From NCBI GenBank assembly GCA_049582805.1, contig JBAUUR010000049.1, positions 1 to 35,955 on the forward strand: DNA of 35,955 nucleotides, read 5' to 3'. The stretch is from CAVXFS01 sp049582805. Its GTDB lineage: Bacteria; Pseudomonadota; Gammaproteobacteria; Burkholderiales; Gallionellaceae. Positions 30,710 to 35,955 of this stretch are shown one piece after another. A program made the position numbers and the translations under genes. The notes below the pieces were generated by a model that made no database searches, was not told the DNA's origin, and saw only the letters and a list, made by a program, of their open reading frames with translations. How positions within the stretch are numbered: the first letter of the stretch is position 1; each line of letters opens with the position of its first letter.

Positions 30710-31312
30710 ATGGACTATCAGGCAAAACTGAAAACGCCCTTCGGCGAACTCGGCATTCGCTGCACGGATGATGCGCTGACCGGCATCGAATTCCTTGCGC
30801 CCGGTACCAAGCCGCAACGGCCGCGCAATGCCTTTGCAGGGAAGGTATGCGAGCAATTGTCTGCTTATTTTTCCGATGCGGATTTTCATTTCGACGTTCC
30901 GCTCAGGCGCGGCGGCACCGCGCACCAGAACAAGGTATGGCAGGCGATGCGAGCCATCCCGCGCGGGCAAGTGCAAACCTATGGTGACCTTGCTGCGCAG
31001 ATCGGCTCCAGCCCGCGCGCGGTCGGCCAGGCCTGCGGCAACAACCCCATTCCCATCGTCGTTCCCTGCCATCGCGTGGTGGGCAACGCAGGCATGGGCG
31101 GCTTCATGCACCACAGCGCCGGTTACGCGCTGGACATCAAGCACTGGCTGCTGGCGCATGAGGGGGCGATGGCTCCCTCTCCCTTGCACCCGCAGGGGGT
31201 AGGCCATGGTTGTAAAGCCGCTAAAGCGGCAACAACCACGCACCAGGGAGAGGGTTGGGGAGAGGGTAGAAGCATGGAGACTCGCTCGCCGGTTGGTGCA
31301 AAGCCAAAATGA
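30710..31312 (+). CDS. ogt: Methylated-DNA-protein cysteine methyltransferase with repeat-derived C-terminal tail
   Basis: A 200-residue suicide DNA-repair protein that takes the alkyl group from O6-alkylguanine. The acceptor is C120 in IVVPCHRVVG; QVWQAM-type helix (NKVWQAMRAIPRGQVQTYGDLA) and GGFMHHSAGYALDIKHWLLAHEGA are typical. The domain ends near residue 153. Residues 154-200 (APSPLHPQGV, CKAAKAATTTHQGEGWGEGR) are encoded by a composite repeat at 31173-31267 and have no family counterpart. GAGGG lies 5 bases before ATG 30710. The extended frame stops exactly in a 4-bp overlap with xerD (31309-31312). Confidence 0.93.
   Translation: MDYQAKLKTPFGELGIRCTDDALTGIEFLAPGTKPQRPRNAFAGKVCEQLSAYFSDADFHFDVPLRRGGTAHQNKVWQAMRAIPRGQVQTYGDLAAQIGSSPRAVGQACGNNPIPIVVPCHRVVGNAGMGGFMHHSAGYALDIKHWLLAHEGAMAPSPLHPQGVGHGCKAAKAATTTHQGEGWGEGRSMETRSPVGAKPK
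31173..31267. repeat. Composite repeat: CTCCCTC element with a nested palindrome
   Basis: CTCCCTCTCCCTTGC at the left and GGGAGAGGGTTGGGGAGAGGG at the right form the usual CTCCCTC element, but its loop contains another hairpin: TGGTTGT...GCCGCT-AA-AGCGGC...ACAACCA (about 31207-31237). This nested core resembles the GC-core palindrome in prmC. The whole piece is translated as the tail of Ogt. Confidence 0.75.
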
Positions 31313-32205
31313 ACAACCTCGCCCTTCTTGACGAATTCAGCGACAGCCTGTGGCTGGAAGACGGCCTGTCGCGCAACACGCTGGAAAGCTACCGGCGCGA
31401 CCTGAACAAGTTCACCGCGTGGCTGGAACACCAGGGCAGGGCATCGATACTGGAAACCACGCACGCGGACATCCAGGGATTCCTTGCGCATCTGGTCACT
31501 GGGGAAGAGGCCAAGGCCACCTCGACCTCGCGCGCCATCTCCAGCCTCAAGCGCCTGTTTCGCTATTTGTTGCGGCAGAACAGGATAGCCGCCGACCCCA
31601 CGCTGCAAATCGCCACGCCCAAGCTGCCGCGCAGCCTGCCCAAGAGCCTCACCGAACAGGAGGTAGAACTGCTGCTCGATGCGCCGGATGTGCAAACGCC
31701 GCTGGGCATGCGCGACCGCACCATGCTCGAAGTGCTGTATGCCACCGGCCTGCGCGTATCGGAACTGGTCGCGCTCAGCGTGGCGCAGGTCAGCCTTGAT
31801 ATGGGCGTGGTGCGTGTGATGGGCAAGGGCAGCAAGGAACGCCTGGTGCCGCTGGGTGAGGAAGCACTGGATTGGTTGCGCCGCTATTTGAGTGAAGCGC
31901 GCCCGGTGCTGCTGGCGGGCAAGCTGAGCGATGCGTTGTTTGTTACCCAGCGTGCCGAAGCAATGACGCGGCAGATGTTCTGGTACCTGATCAAGAAGCA
32001 TGCGCGGCGCAGCGCCCTCTCCAAATCGCTGTCGCCGCACACGCTGCGCCACGCCTTCGCCACCCATCTGCTCAATCATGGCGCGGACTTGCGCGTGGTG
32101 CAGATGTTATTGGGCCATGCGGATATTTCCACCACGCAGATTTATACGCATGTGGCGCGGGAGCGGCTGAAGCAGCTGCATGCGATGCATCATCCGAGAG
32201 GATAG
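31309..32205 (+). CDS. xerD: Site-specific tyrosine recombinase XerD
   Basis: A 298-residue recombinase that, with XerC, resolves chromosome dimers at dif. The N-terminal SAM-like domain (LALLDEFSDSLWLEDGLSRNTLESYRRDL) and catalytic domain are complete. Catalytic residues are visible: R near 148 (TGLRVSELV), H-x-x-R near 243-246 (PHTLRHAF), H near 269 (LLGHADIS) and Y near 278 (TQIYTH). The ending ARERLKQLHAMHHPRG fits XerD rather than XerC. Length is normal. A short copy of its 3' region lies downstream at 33239-33279. Confidence 0.95.
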   Translation: MNNLALLDEFSDSLWLEDGLSRNTLESYRRDLNKFTAWLEHQGRASILETTHADIQGFLAHLVTGEEAKATSTSRAISSLKRLFRYLLRQNRIAADPTLQIATPKLPRSLPKSLTEQEVELLLDAPDVQTPLGMRDRTMLEVLYATGLRVSELVALSVAQVSLDMGVVRVMGKGSKERLVPLGEEALDWLRRYLSEARPVLLAGKLSDALFVTQRAEAMTRQMFWYLIKKHARRSALSKSLSPHTLRHAFATHLLNHGADLRVVQMLLGHADISTTQIYTHVARERLKQLHAMHHPRG

Positions 32206-32225
32206 CTGTTGCTCAAACAGCCCGC

Positions 32226-32260
32226 TTGACTATATCGCATATTGCGATATTATGCGCCAT
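32226..32260 (+). promoter_or_regulatory. higBA promoter with a perfect 19-bp operator palindrome
   Basis: TTGACT (32226-32231), 16-bp spacer, TATTAT (32248-32253). The spacer holds the perfect palindrome ATATCGCATATTGCGATAT (32232-32250), a likely binding site for the HigA antitoxin in autoregulation. With this -10 the transcript would begin at about 32259-32260, at the A of the higB ATG. Confidence 0.6.
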
Positions 32261-32561
32261 GCACATCATATCGCGTAAATTGCTTGTAGATTTCTGGCAT
32301 AAGCATTCTTCGGCCAAAAAGCCAATGGAGGCATGGCATAAGGTGGTTGAGCGCGCATCGTGGGGTACTTTCACAGATATCCGCAACACATTCAATTCGG
32401 CGGACAAGGCGGGAGAACTTGTGGTGTTTGATGTGGGTGCGGGATACCGGATCATCGCAGCGGTTCATTTCAATCGCAACAAGGTTTTTCTCCAGCATGT
32501 GTTCACCCATGCGGAATATGATGACTGGAACGAGCAGCAGCGAAAAAGGAGCAGGAAATGA
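32259..32561 (+). CDS. higB: HigB-family toxin (mRNA interferase)
   Basis: A 100-residue toxin of the HigB_toxin family: MHIISRKLLVDFWHKH, then AWHKVVERASWGTFTDIRNTF, VFDVGAGYRIIAAVHFNRNKVFLQHVFTHAEYD, the complete family pattern including the conserved TFxSAD and THAEYD motifs. Such toxins cleave mRNA in the ribosome. ATG 32259 has no Shine-Dalgarno and lies at the predicted transcript start, so leaderless translation is possible. The stop overlaps the antitoxin ATG by 4 bp (32558-32561), the standard toxin-first higBA order. Confidence 0.92.
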   Translation: MHIISRKLLVDFWHKHSSAKKPMEAWHKVVERASWGTFTDIRNTFNSADKAGELVVFDVGAGYRIIAAVHFNRNKVFLQHVFTHAEYDDWNEQQRKRSRK

Positions 32562-32977
32562 AACTTACAGAAATTGATACCAACGCCATCGCCCCCATCT
32601 GGGGCATCCTCCAGCAACGCCTCGGACTTGCCCCCATCCACAGCAAGGTGCAATACAACCGCATGGTGCAATTGATGAACAGCCTGGTGGATGAAGTGGG
32701 CGGCAATGAAAAACACCCGCTGGCTGACCTGCTGGAAATCGTGGGCGACATCATCGCCATTTACGAAGACCGCCACTATCCAATTGCCGACGCTGAACCG
32801 CGCGAAGTATTGCGGCTGTTGATGGAGCAAAACAGCTTGCAGCAAAAAGACCTGGCCGCCGAGTTGGGCAGCCAGTCGGTTGTCAGCGAAATCCTCGGCG
32901 GCAAGCGTGCTATCAACGCACGCCAAGCCAAGGCGCTGGCAGCGCGGTTTGCGATTTCTCCCGGCGCGTTTCTCTAA
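32558..32977 (+). CDS. higA: HigA-family antitoxin (XRE helix-turn-helix)
   Basis: A 139-residue antitoxin of the COG5499 type. The N-terminal part (NAIAPIWGILQQRLGLAP, DLLEIVGDIIAIYEDRHYPI) is the toxin-binding region; the C-terminal helix-turn-helix is EVLRLLMEQNSLQQKDLAAELGSQSVVSEILGGKRAINARQAKALAARF. It should neutralise HigB and repress the promoter through the palindrome at 32232-32250. Slightly longer than many HigA proteins (about 95-130). Confidence 0.92.
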   Translation: MKLTEIDTNAIAPIWGILQQRLGLAPIHSKVQYNRMVQLMNSLVDEVGGNEKHPLADLLEIVGDIIAIYEDRHYPIADAEPREVLRLLMEQNSLQQKDLAAELGSQSVVSEILGGKRAINARQAKALAARFAISPGAFL

Positions 32978-33017
32978 GTTCTCGTATATGCAGCGACATC
33001 CGATGGGGTAATTATTC

Positions 33018-33197
33018 TTGAGCGTCAAGGTTGATAATTCTGTGGAAGATAGCGAGGTGATCCCGACGCCGGGCAAGCCCCTGCATACGCTCGACCAATT
33101 ACTGAAAGAACAAGTGCAATTGGAACGGGAAATGGGGAGGCGTGTCAGCGATCAGGAATTTCTGAACGACAAGCCTGCAGGCAGGGAAATTCTCTGA
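33018..33197 (+). CDS. Small hypothetical ORF after higBA
   Basis: TTG 33018 reads 59 codons to TGA 33195-33197; GGGG lies about 10 bases upstream and an in-frame stop at 33009 limits extension. The product (starting MSVKVDNSVEDSEVIPTPG, ending NDKPAGREIL) is charged and helical in its middle (TLDQLLKEQVQLEREMGRR). No family is recognised. Third position and lack of internal stops favour coding over chance only weakly. It may be a third small gene of the higBA insert. Confidence 0.4.
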   Translation: MSVKVDNSVEDSEVIPTPGKPLHTLDQLLKEQVQLEREMGRRVSDQEFLNDKPAGREIL

Positions 33198-33238
33198 CAT
33201 GCACGTGGTACGAATATAGACCTGTCCCCCACGTTTTT

Positions 33239-33303
33239 GCGGACTTGCGCGTGGTGCAGATGTTGCTGGGCCAGGCGGAAACGGCATTGGCGCCAGTCGA
33301 GTA
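33239..33303 (+). pseudogene. Duplicated fragment of the xerD 3' region
   Basis: Bases 33239-33264 are identical to 32083-32108 inside xerD (26 of 26), and similarity continues with three differences to 33279. In the xerD frame it reads DLRVVQMLLGQAE, then diverges and meets TAG at 33301-33303. Catalytic tyrosine and the rest of xerD are absent. higBA and the small ORF lie between the two copies. Confidence 0.8.
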
Positions 33304-33307
33304 GCTA

Positions 33308-33345
33308 CTCCCTCTCCCTTGCAGGGAGAGGGCTGGGGAGAGGGT
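33308..33345. repeat. CTCCCTC-type GC-rich element
   Basis: CTCCCTCTCCCTTGC followed by AGGGAGAGGGCTGGGGAGAGGG, then TAGAAG. Closest copy is the right part of the ogt element (31247-31272), including the trailing TAGAAG. The two share orientation and flank xerD-higBA. Confidence 0.8.
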
Positions 33346-33390
33346 AGAAGTTCGGGATGTGAGGTACTCTTGGTAGAGTGATGCGCAACG

Positions 33391-33416
33391 AAAACCGCCG
33401 GGAGTGGCCCGGCGGT
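33391..33416 (-). terminator. Terminator of folB
   Basis: ACCGCCGGG (33394-33402) pairs with CCCGGCGGT (33408-33416), loop AGTGG; on the minus strand a TTTT run (33391-33394 on plus as A's) follows. It ends folB transcription 18 bp past its stop. Confidence 0.8.
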
Positions 33417-33434
33417 GTTGTCTTGAAGATAACA

Positions 33435-33791
33435 TCACTTAACCTGCCCCCGCTCAATACTGATCCCCACCATCTTGCTGCCGCGTATCGCATTCAGCTT
33501 GGCGACGCTGACCTTGACCCACGGCGCCTTGAAGTCGTTGAGCATGATTTCTGCGAGATGTTCGGCCAGCGCTTCGAGCAGGTTGAAGTGGCGGCTGCTC
33601 AGCACGTCCTGGATGTGGCGCACGATGTCGGCGTAGTTGAGGGCGTCCTTGATGTTGTCGCTTTGGCCGGCGCGGCTGCTGGGCAGGGCGATCTCGAGGT
33701 CGAGTTGCAGGGTTTGCGGCACGCGCTTTTCCCATTCGTACACGCCGATGAGCGTTTCGATCTTGAGTTCGCGCAGAAAGATGATGTCCAT
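33435..33791 (-). CDS. folB: Dihydroneopterin aldolase
   Basis: A 118-residue cytosolic enzyme that converts 7,8-dihydroneopterin to 6-hydroxymethyl-dihydropterin in folate synthesis. MDIIFLRELKIETLIGVYEWEK contains the catalytic-pocket Glu region; LNYADIVRHIQDVL and NLLEALAEHLAEIML follow, with KLNAIRGSKMVGISIERG near the C-terminus. The frame is open to 34079, but ATG 33791 gives the family length. It is divergent from plsY (56 bp apart), an arrangement common in proteobacteria. Confidence 0.96.
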   Translation of the reverse strand: MDIIFLRELKIETLIGVYEWEKRVPQTLQLDLEIALPSSRAGQSDNIKDALNYADIVRHIQDVLSSRHFNLLEALAEHLAEIMLNDFKAPWVKVSVAKLNAIRGSKMVGISIERGQVK

Positions 33792-33847
33792 CGCTGTCAG
33801 TTGAGAATGGCGTAAAATTCGCCGCTCGTGCATTTTAAGATATACGG

Positions 33848-34528
33848 ATGATGATGACTCTGGTTTTTGTTGTGTGCGCCTACCTGTTGGGTTCGGTTTC
33901 TTTCGCGGTGTTGACGAGCAAGGCATTCGGGCTGGCCGATCCGCGCACTTATGGGTCCGGCAATCCCGGCGCAACCAACGTGCTGCGCAGTGGCAAGAAA
34001 GTAGCAGCAGCACTGACCTTGCTGGGCGATGCGGCGAAAGGCTGGCTGGCGGTGATCCTGGCGATACAATTTGCACCAAAGGTAGGCAATTTTCTAAGCT
34101 CTTACGAACTTGAAAAATTGACGCCGCACGATGAGCAATGGACGGTGCTGGTTGCGGCGGTCGCGCTGGCCGTGTTCCTCGGCCACCTGTTCCCGGTGTT
34201 CCTGCGCTTCAAGGGCGGCAAGGGCGTGGCGACGGCACTGGGCGTATTGCTGGCGCTGAATGTGTGGCTGGGGTTGGCCACGCTGGGGACTTGGCTGCTG
34301 ACCGCGCTGGTGTTTCGTTATTCCTCGTTGTCAGCCCTGGTCGCCGCCGTGGGCGCGCCGATTTACGCGCTGGTGCTGGGATTGCCGCATGAGTGGGCGC
34401 TGGCATCATTCATCATGTCATTGCTGCTGGTCTGGCGGCATACCAGCAATATCAAGAATCTGCTGGCGGGGAAGGAAGGCAGGATCGGTAGCAAGAAGCC
34501 CGATGGTCAACCTGCGGATATTCAGTAG
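33848..34528 (+). CDS. plsY: Glycerol-3-phosphate acyltransferase PlsY
   Basis: A 226-residue inner-membrane enzyme that transfers acyl groups from acyl-phosphate to glycerol-3-phosphate, the first step of phospholipid synthesis with PlsX. The three family motifs are present: SFAVLTSKAFGLADPRTYGSGNPGATNVLR, the GHLFPVFLRFKGGKGVATALG segment, and the WRHTSNIKNLLAGKEGRIG end. Five hydrophobic segments are seen. About 25 extra residues (roughly 75-100, KVGNFLSSYELEKLTPHDEQ) sit in a loop, compared with 195-205 for many homologues. Three consecutive ATGs (33848, 33851, 33854) make the exact start uncertain. Confidence 0.95.
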   Translation: MMMTLVFVVCAYLLGSVSFAVLTSKAFGLADPRTYGSGNPGATNVLRSGKKVAAALTLLGDAAKGWLAVILAIQFAPKVGNFLSSYELEKLTPHDEQWTVLVAAVALAVFLGHLFPVFLRFKGGKGVATALGVLLALNVWLGLATLGTWLLTALVFRYSSLSALVAAVGAPIYALVLGLPHEWALASFIMSLLLVWRHTSNIKNLLAGKEGRIGSKKPDGQPADIQ

Positions 34529-34547
34529 GGATAAAGCGTGTTGACAG

Positions 34548-34612
34548 GTTGGCAGGTGTGAATTCATTCGCACCTGCAATGGAGAGAGACGTGCGAATGA
34601 ATTCGCACGTAC
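34548..34612. repeat. Two opposed near-palindromes between plsY and tsaD
   Basis: GTGTGAATTCATTCGCAC (34555-34572) and GTGCGAATGAATTCGCAC (34591-34608) are each near-palindromes and also inverted copies of each other with one mismatch; the left hairpin extends to GCAGG...CCTGC. They lie between convergent genes and may serve as a bidirectional transcription barrier. Confidence 0.65.
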
Positions 34613-34620
34613 AGTCCCCT

Positions 34621-34638
34621 TCTCCCCCTTGCGGGAGA
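34621..34638. repeat. Short CTCCC-type element
   Basis: TCTCCCCCTTGCGGGAGA, a reduced form of the CTCCCTC family, 7 bp past the tsaD stop on its downstream side. Confidence 0.5.
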
Positions 34639-34645
34639 TAAAGAT

Positions 34646-35677
34646 CTAGCCCGTGATCTGCTGCAAATCCCAGCGTGGTTTCACGTCGAAACGATAGTCG
34701 CGCCTGCCTTCCTGCCGTTGCAGTCGGAGCGCGCCGGCGAAGGCGATCATCGCGCCGTTGTCGGTGCAGAATTCCAGGTCGGGATAGAACACGCGGAAGC
34801 CGCGCTGGTGTGCGGCCTGGTTCAGTTGCGCACGCAGTTGCTGGTTCGCGCCGACACCGCCTGCGACGACGAGTTGCCTGAGGCCGGTTTGCTTGAGTGC
34901 GGCCAGTGCCTTGCTTGCCAACACTTCCACGATGGCTTCCTGTACAGAGCAGGCGATGTCGGCCCGCGTTTGTTCGTCCAGGCTTTGTTCGTTCAGTTCG
35001 TGTTGCCGGACGAGGGTAAGCACAGCAGTCTTTAGGCCGCTGAAGCTGAAGTCCAGGTCGCCGCTGTGCAGCATTGGGCGCGGCAGCTTGAAGCGGTTCG
35101 GCGTTCCGCGCTGCGCCAGCGCGGAGAGGATGGCGCCGCCCGGATAACCCAGGCCCAGCAGCTTGGCGCTCTTGTCGAAGGCTTCACCTGCGGCGTCGTC
35201 CAGCGTCTCGCCCAGCAAAGTGTAGCGGCCCACGCCGTCCACGCGCATCAGTTGGGTGTGGCCGCCGGAGACCAGGAGAGCAACGAATGGGAATTCCGGC
35301 GCGGGGTCGGACAACAGGGGCGAGAGCAGATGGCCTTCCAGATGATGGATGCCGATGGCAGGCACCTTCAGCGCATAAGCCAGCGCACAGCCGATGCTGG
35401 CGCCAACCAGCAATGCTCCGGACAGCCCCGGCCCCTGCGTATAGGCGATGGCATCCACATCCTGCAAGGTGCATCCGGCTTCTTTGGCAGCCGTGTGGAT
35501 CAGCGGCAGCACGCGGCGAATATGGTCGCGCGAAGCCAGTTCCGGCACCACACCGCCGTATTCGTTGTGCATCGCAACCTGGGTATGCACTACGTGCGCC
35601 AGCAGGCCGCGCTCTGTGTGGTACAGCGCTATGCCGGTTTCGTCGCAGGAACTTTCGATTCCCAGTATCAGTTTCAT
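34646..35677 (-). CDS. tsaD: tRNA N6-threonylcarbamoyladenosine transferase subunit TsaD
   Basis: A 343-residue ASKHA-fold enzyme that, with TsaB and TsaE, installs t6A37 in tRNAs reading ANN codons. MKLILGIESSCDETGIALY opens the protein; metal ligands are in the HHLEGH motif (GIHHLEGHLLSPL), and ALLVSGGHTQL, AGEAFDKSAKLLGLGYPGG, VVAGGVGANQQLR and FCTDNGAMIA are all present. The frame extends to 35821 but that runs into an rRNA promoter; ATG 35677 is the family start. Usually tsaD is divergent from rpsU in proteobacteria; here a ribosomal RNA operon is the divergent neighbour. Confidence 0.97.
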   Translation of the reverse strand: MKLILGIESSCDETGIALYHTERGLLAHVVHTQVAMHNEYGGVVPELASRDHIRRVLPLIHTAAKEAGCTLQDVDAIAYTQGPGLSGALLVGASIGCALAYALKVPAIGIHHLEGHLLSPLLSDPAPEFPFVALLVSGGHTQLMRVDGVGRYTLLGETLDDAAGEAFDKSAKLLGLGYPGGAILSALAQRGTPNRFKLPRPMLHSGDLDFSFSGLKTAVLTLVRQHELNEQSLDEQTRADIACSVQEAIVEVLASKALAALKQTGLRQLVVAGGVGANQQLRAQLNQAAHQRGFRVFYPDLEFCTDNGAMIAFAGALRLQRQEGRRDYRFDVKPRWDLQQITG

Positions 35678-35748
35678 GATAAATTTGGCCAAGGTTGCGT
35701 CATTATTGTAGCCAGCTTTGCAAGGCTGGGCGCGGGTTGCAGGGGCGA

Positions 35749-35805
35749 GTAAAAAATTCTTAACAAAACGCTTGACGGAAGTTTTTCGCTCTATATAATG
35801 CGCAC
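35749..35805 (+). promoter_or_regulatory. Ribosomal RNA operon promoter
   Basis: TTGACG (35772-35777), 16-bp spacer, TATAAT (35794-35799), with a GC-rich discriminator GCGCACC and an A/T-rich UP-like stretch (35749-35768) upstream. This is the pattern of strong, growth-rate-controlled rrn P1 promoters. Transcription should start near 35806. Confidence 0.9.
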
Positions 35806-35955
35806 CTCTTTCGGCTGCCATGGCAGCCCTGTTCTTTAAAATTTTACAGACAACCGACGAGTGTGGGTATGTGCGCTGGGGTGTTGGTAATTGTGGTGAA
35901 AGCCATGGTTATTAACGGCTCAAGACACAAGAAGTAGCTCACACGAAGTCGAAGA
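35806..35955 (+). promoter_or_regulatory. rRNA operon leader with boxA-like antitermination site
   Basis: TGTTCTTTAAA (35830-35840) matches boxA, followed by the ACAGACAACCGACGAGTGTGGG block and a closing CACACGAAGTCGAAGA, which in betaproteobacteria immediately precedes mature 16S rRNA. A perfect palindrome GGCTGCCATGGCAGCC (35813-35828) lies between promoter and boxA, in the place of boxB. The 16S gene itself is beyond the right edge. Confidence 0.88.

Overview
The window is chromosomal DNA from a Gram-negative bacterium, most likely a betaproteobacterium close to the Nitrosomonadales/Gallionellaceae. This is inferred from gene order (hemCDXY divergent from ppc, rpsP-rimM-trmD-rplS, algZR divergent from argH, folB divergent from plsY, COQ7-type ubiquinone hydroxylase) and protein style; no marker RNA gene lies inside the window. 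Most of it is housekeeping DNA, with one compact accessory island and several repeat elements.

Layout. 1-1.45 kb: the 3' end of an outer-membrane protein gene converging on a general porin. 1.7-5.0 kb: LytS/LytR-type two-component pair (AlgZ/AlgR-like) divergent from argH. 5.1-8.8 kb (minus strand): hemA-prfA-prmC-grxD, combining the first step of tetrapyrrole synthesis, translation termination and a monothiol glutaredoxin. 9.0-11 kb: an atypical SDR protein divergent from a ferredoxin-type flavin reductase. 11-15.2 kb (minus): hemC-hemD-hemX-hemY; 15.3-18.8 kb (plus): ppc and coq7.

18.8-21.7 kb is an island of small genes of unknown function: a HEPN-like protein, a membrane/coiled-coil protein, a zinc-ribbon protein and a DUF4160/DUF2442 pair whose first gene carries a one-base frameshift. 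21.7-23.0 kb (minus): osmC-like and ydcF-like genes. 23.1-28.45 kb (plus): five genes joined by four successive 4-bp stop/start overlaps (GT9 glycosyltransferase, GtrA-like protein, GT39/ArnT-like transferase, BNR/sialidase-like protein, multi-pass membrane protein), best read as one surface-glycan unit.

28.5-30.5 kb: the ribosomal operon rpsP-rimM-trmD-rplS with a strong terminator. 30.7-33.2 kb: ogt-xerD, a higBA toxin-antitoxin pair and a small ORF, followed by a duplicated fragment of xerD. 33.4-35.7 kb: folB, plsY and tsaD. The window ends in the promoter and leader of a ribosomal RNA operon; 16S rRNA should begin just outside.

The most notable non-genic theme is palindromic and GC-rich repeat elements, three of which sit in frame inside protein-coding genes (prmC, ogt, the last gene of the glycan operon), plus opposed heptanucleotide arrays between hemD and hemX.
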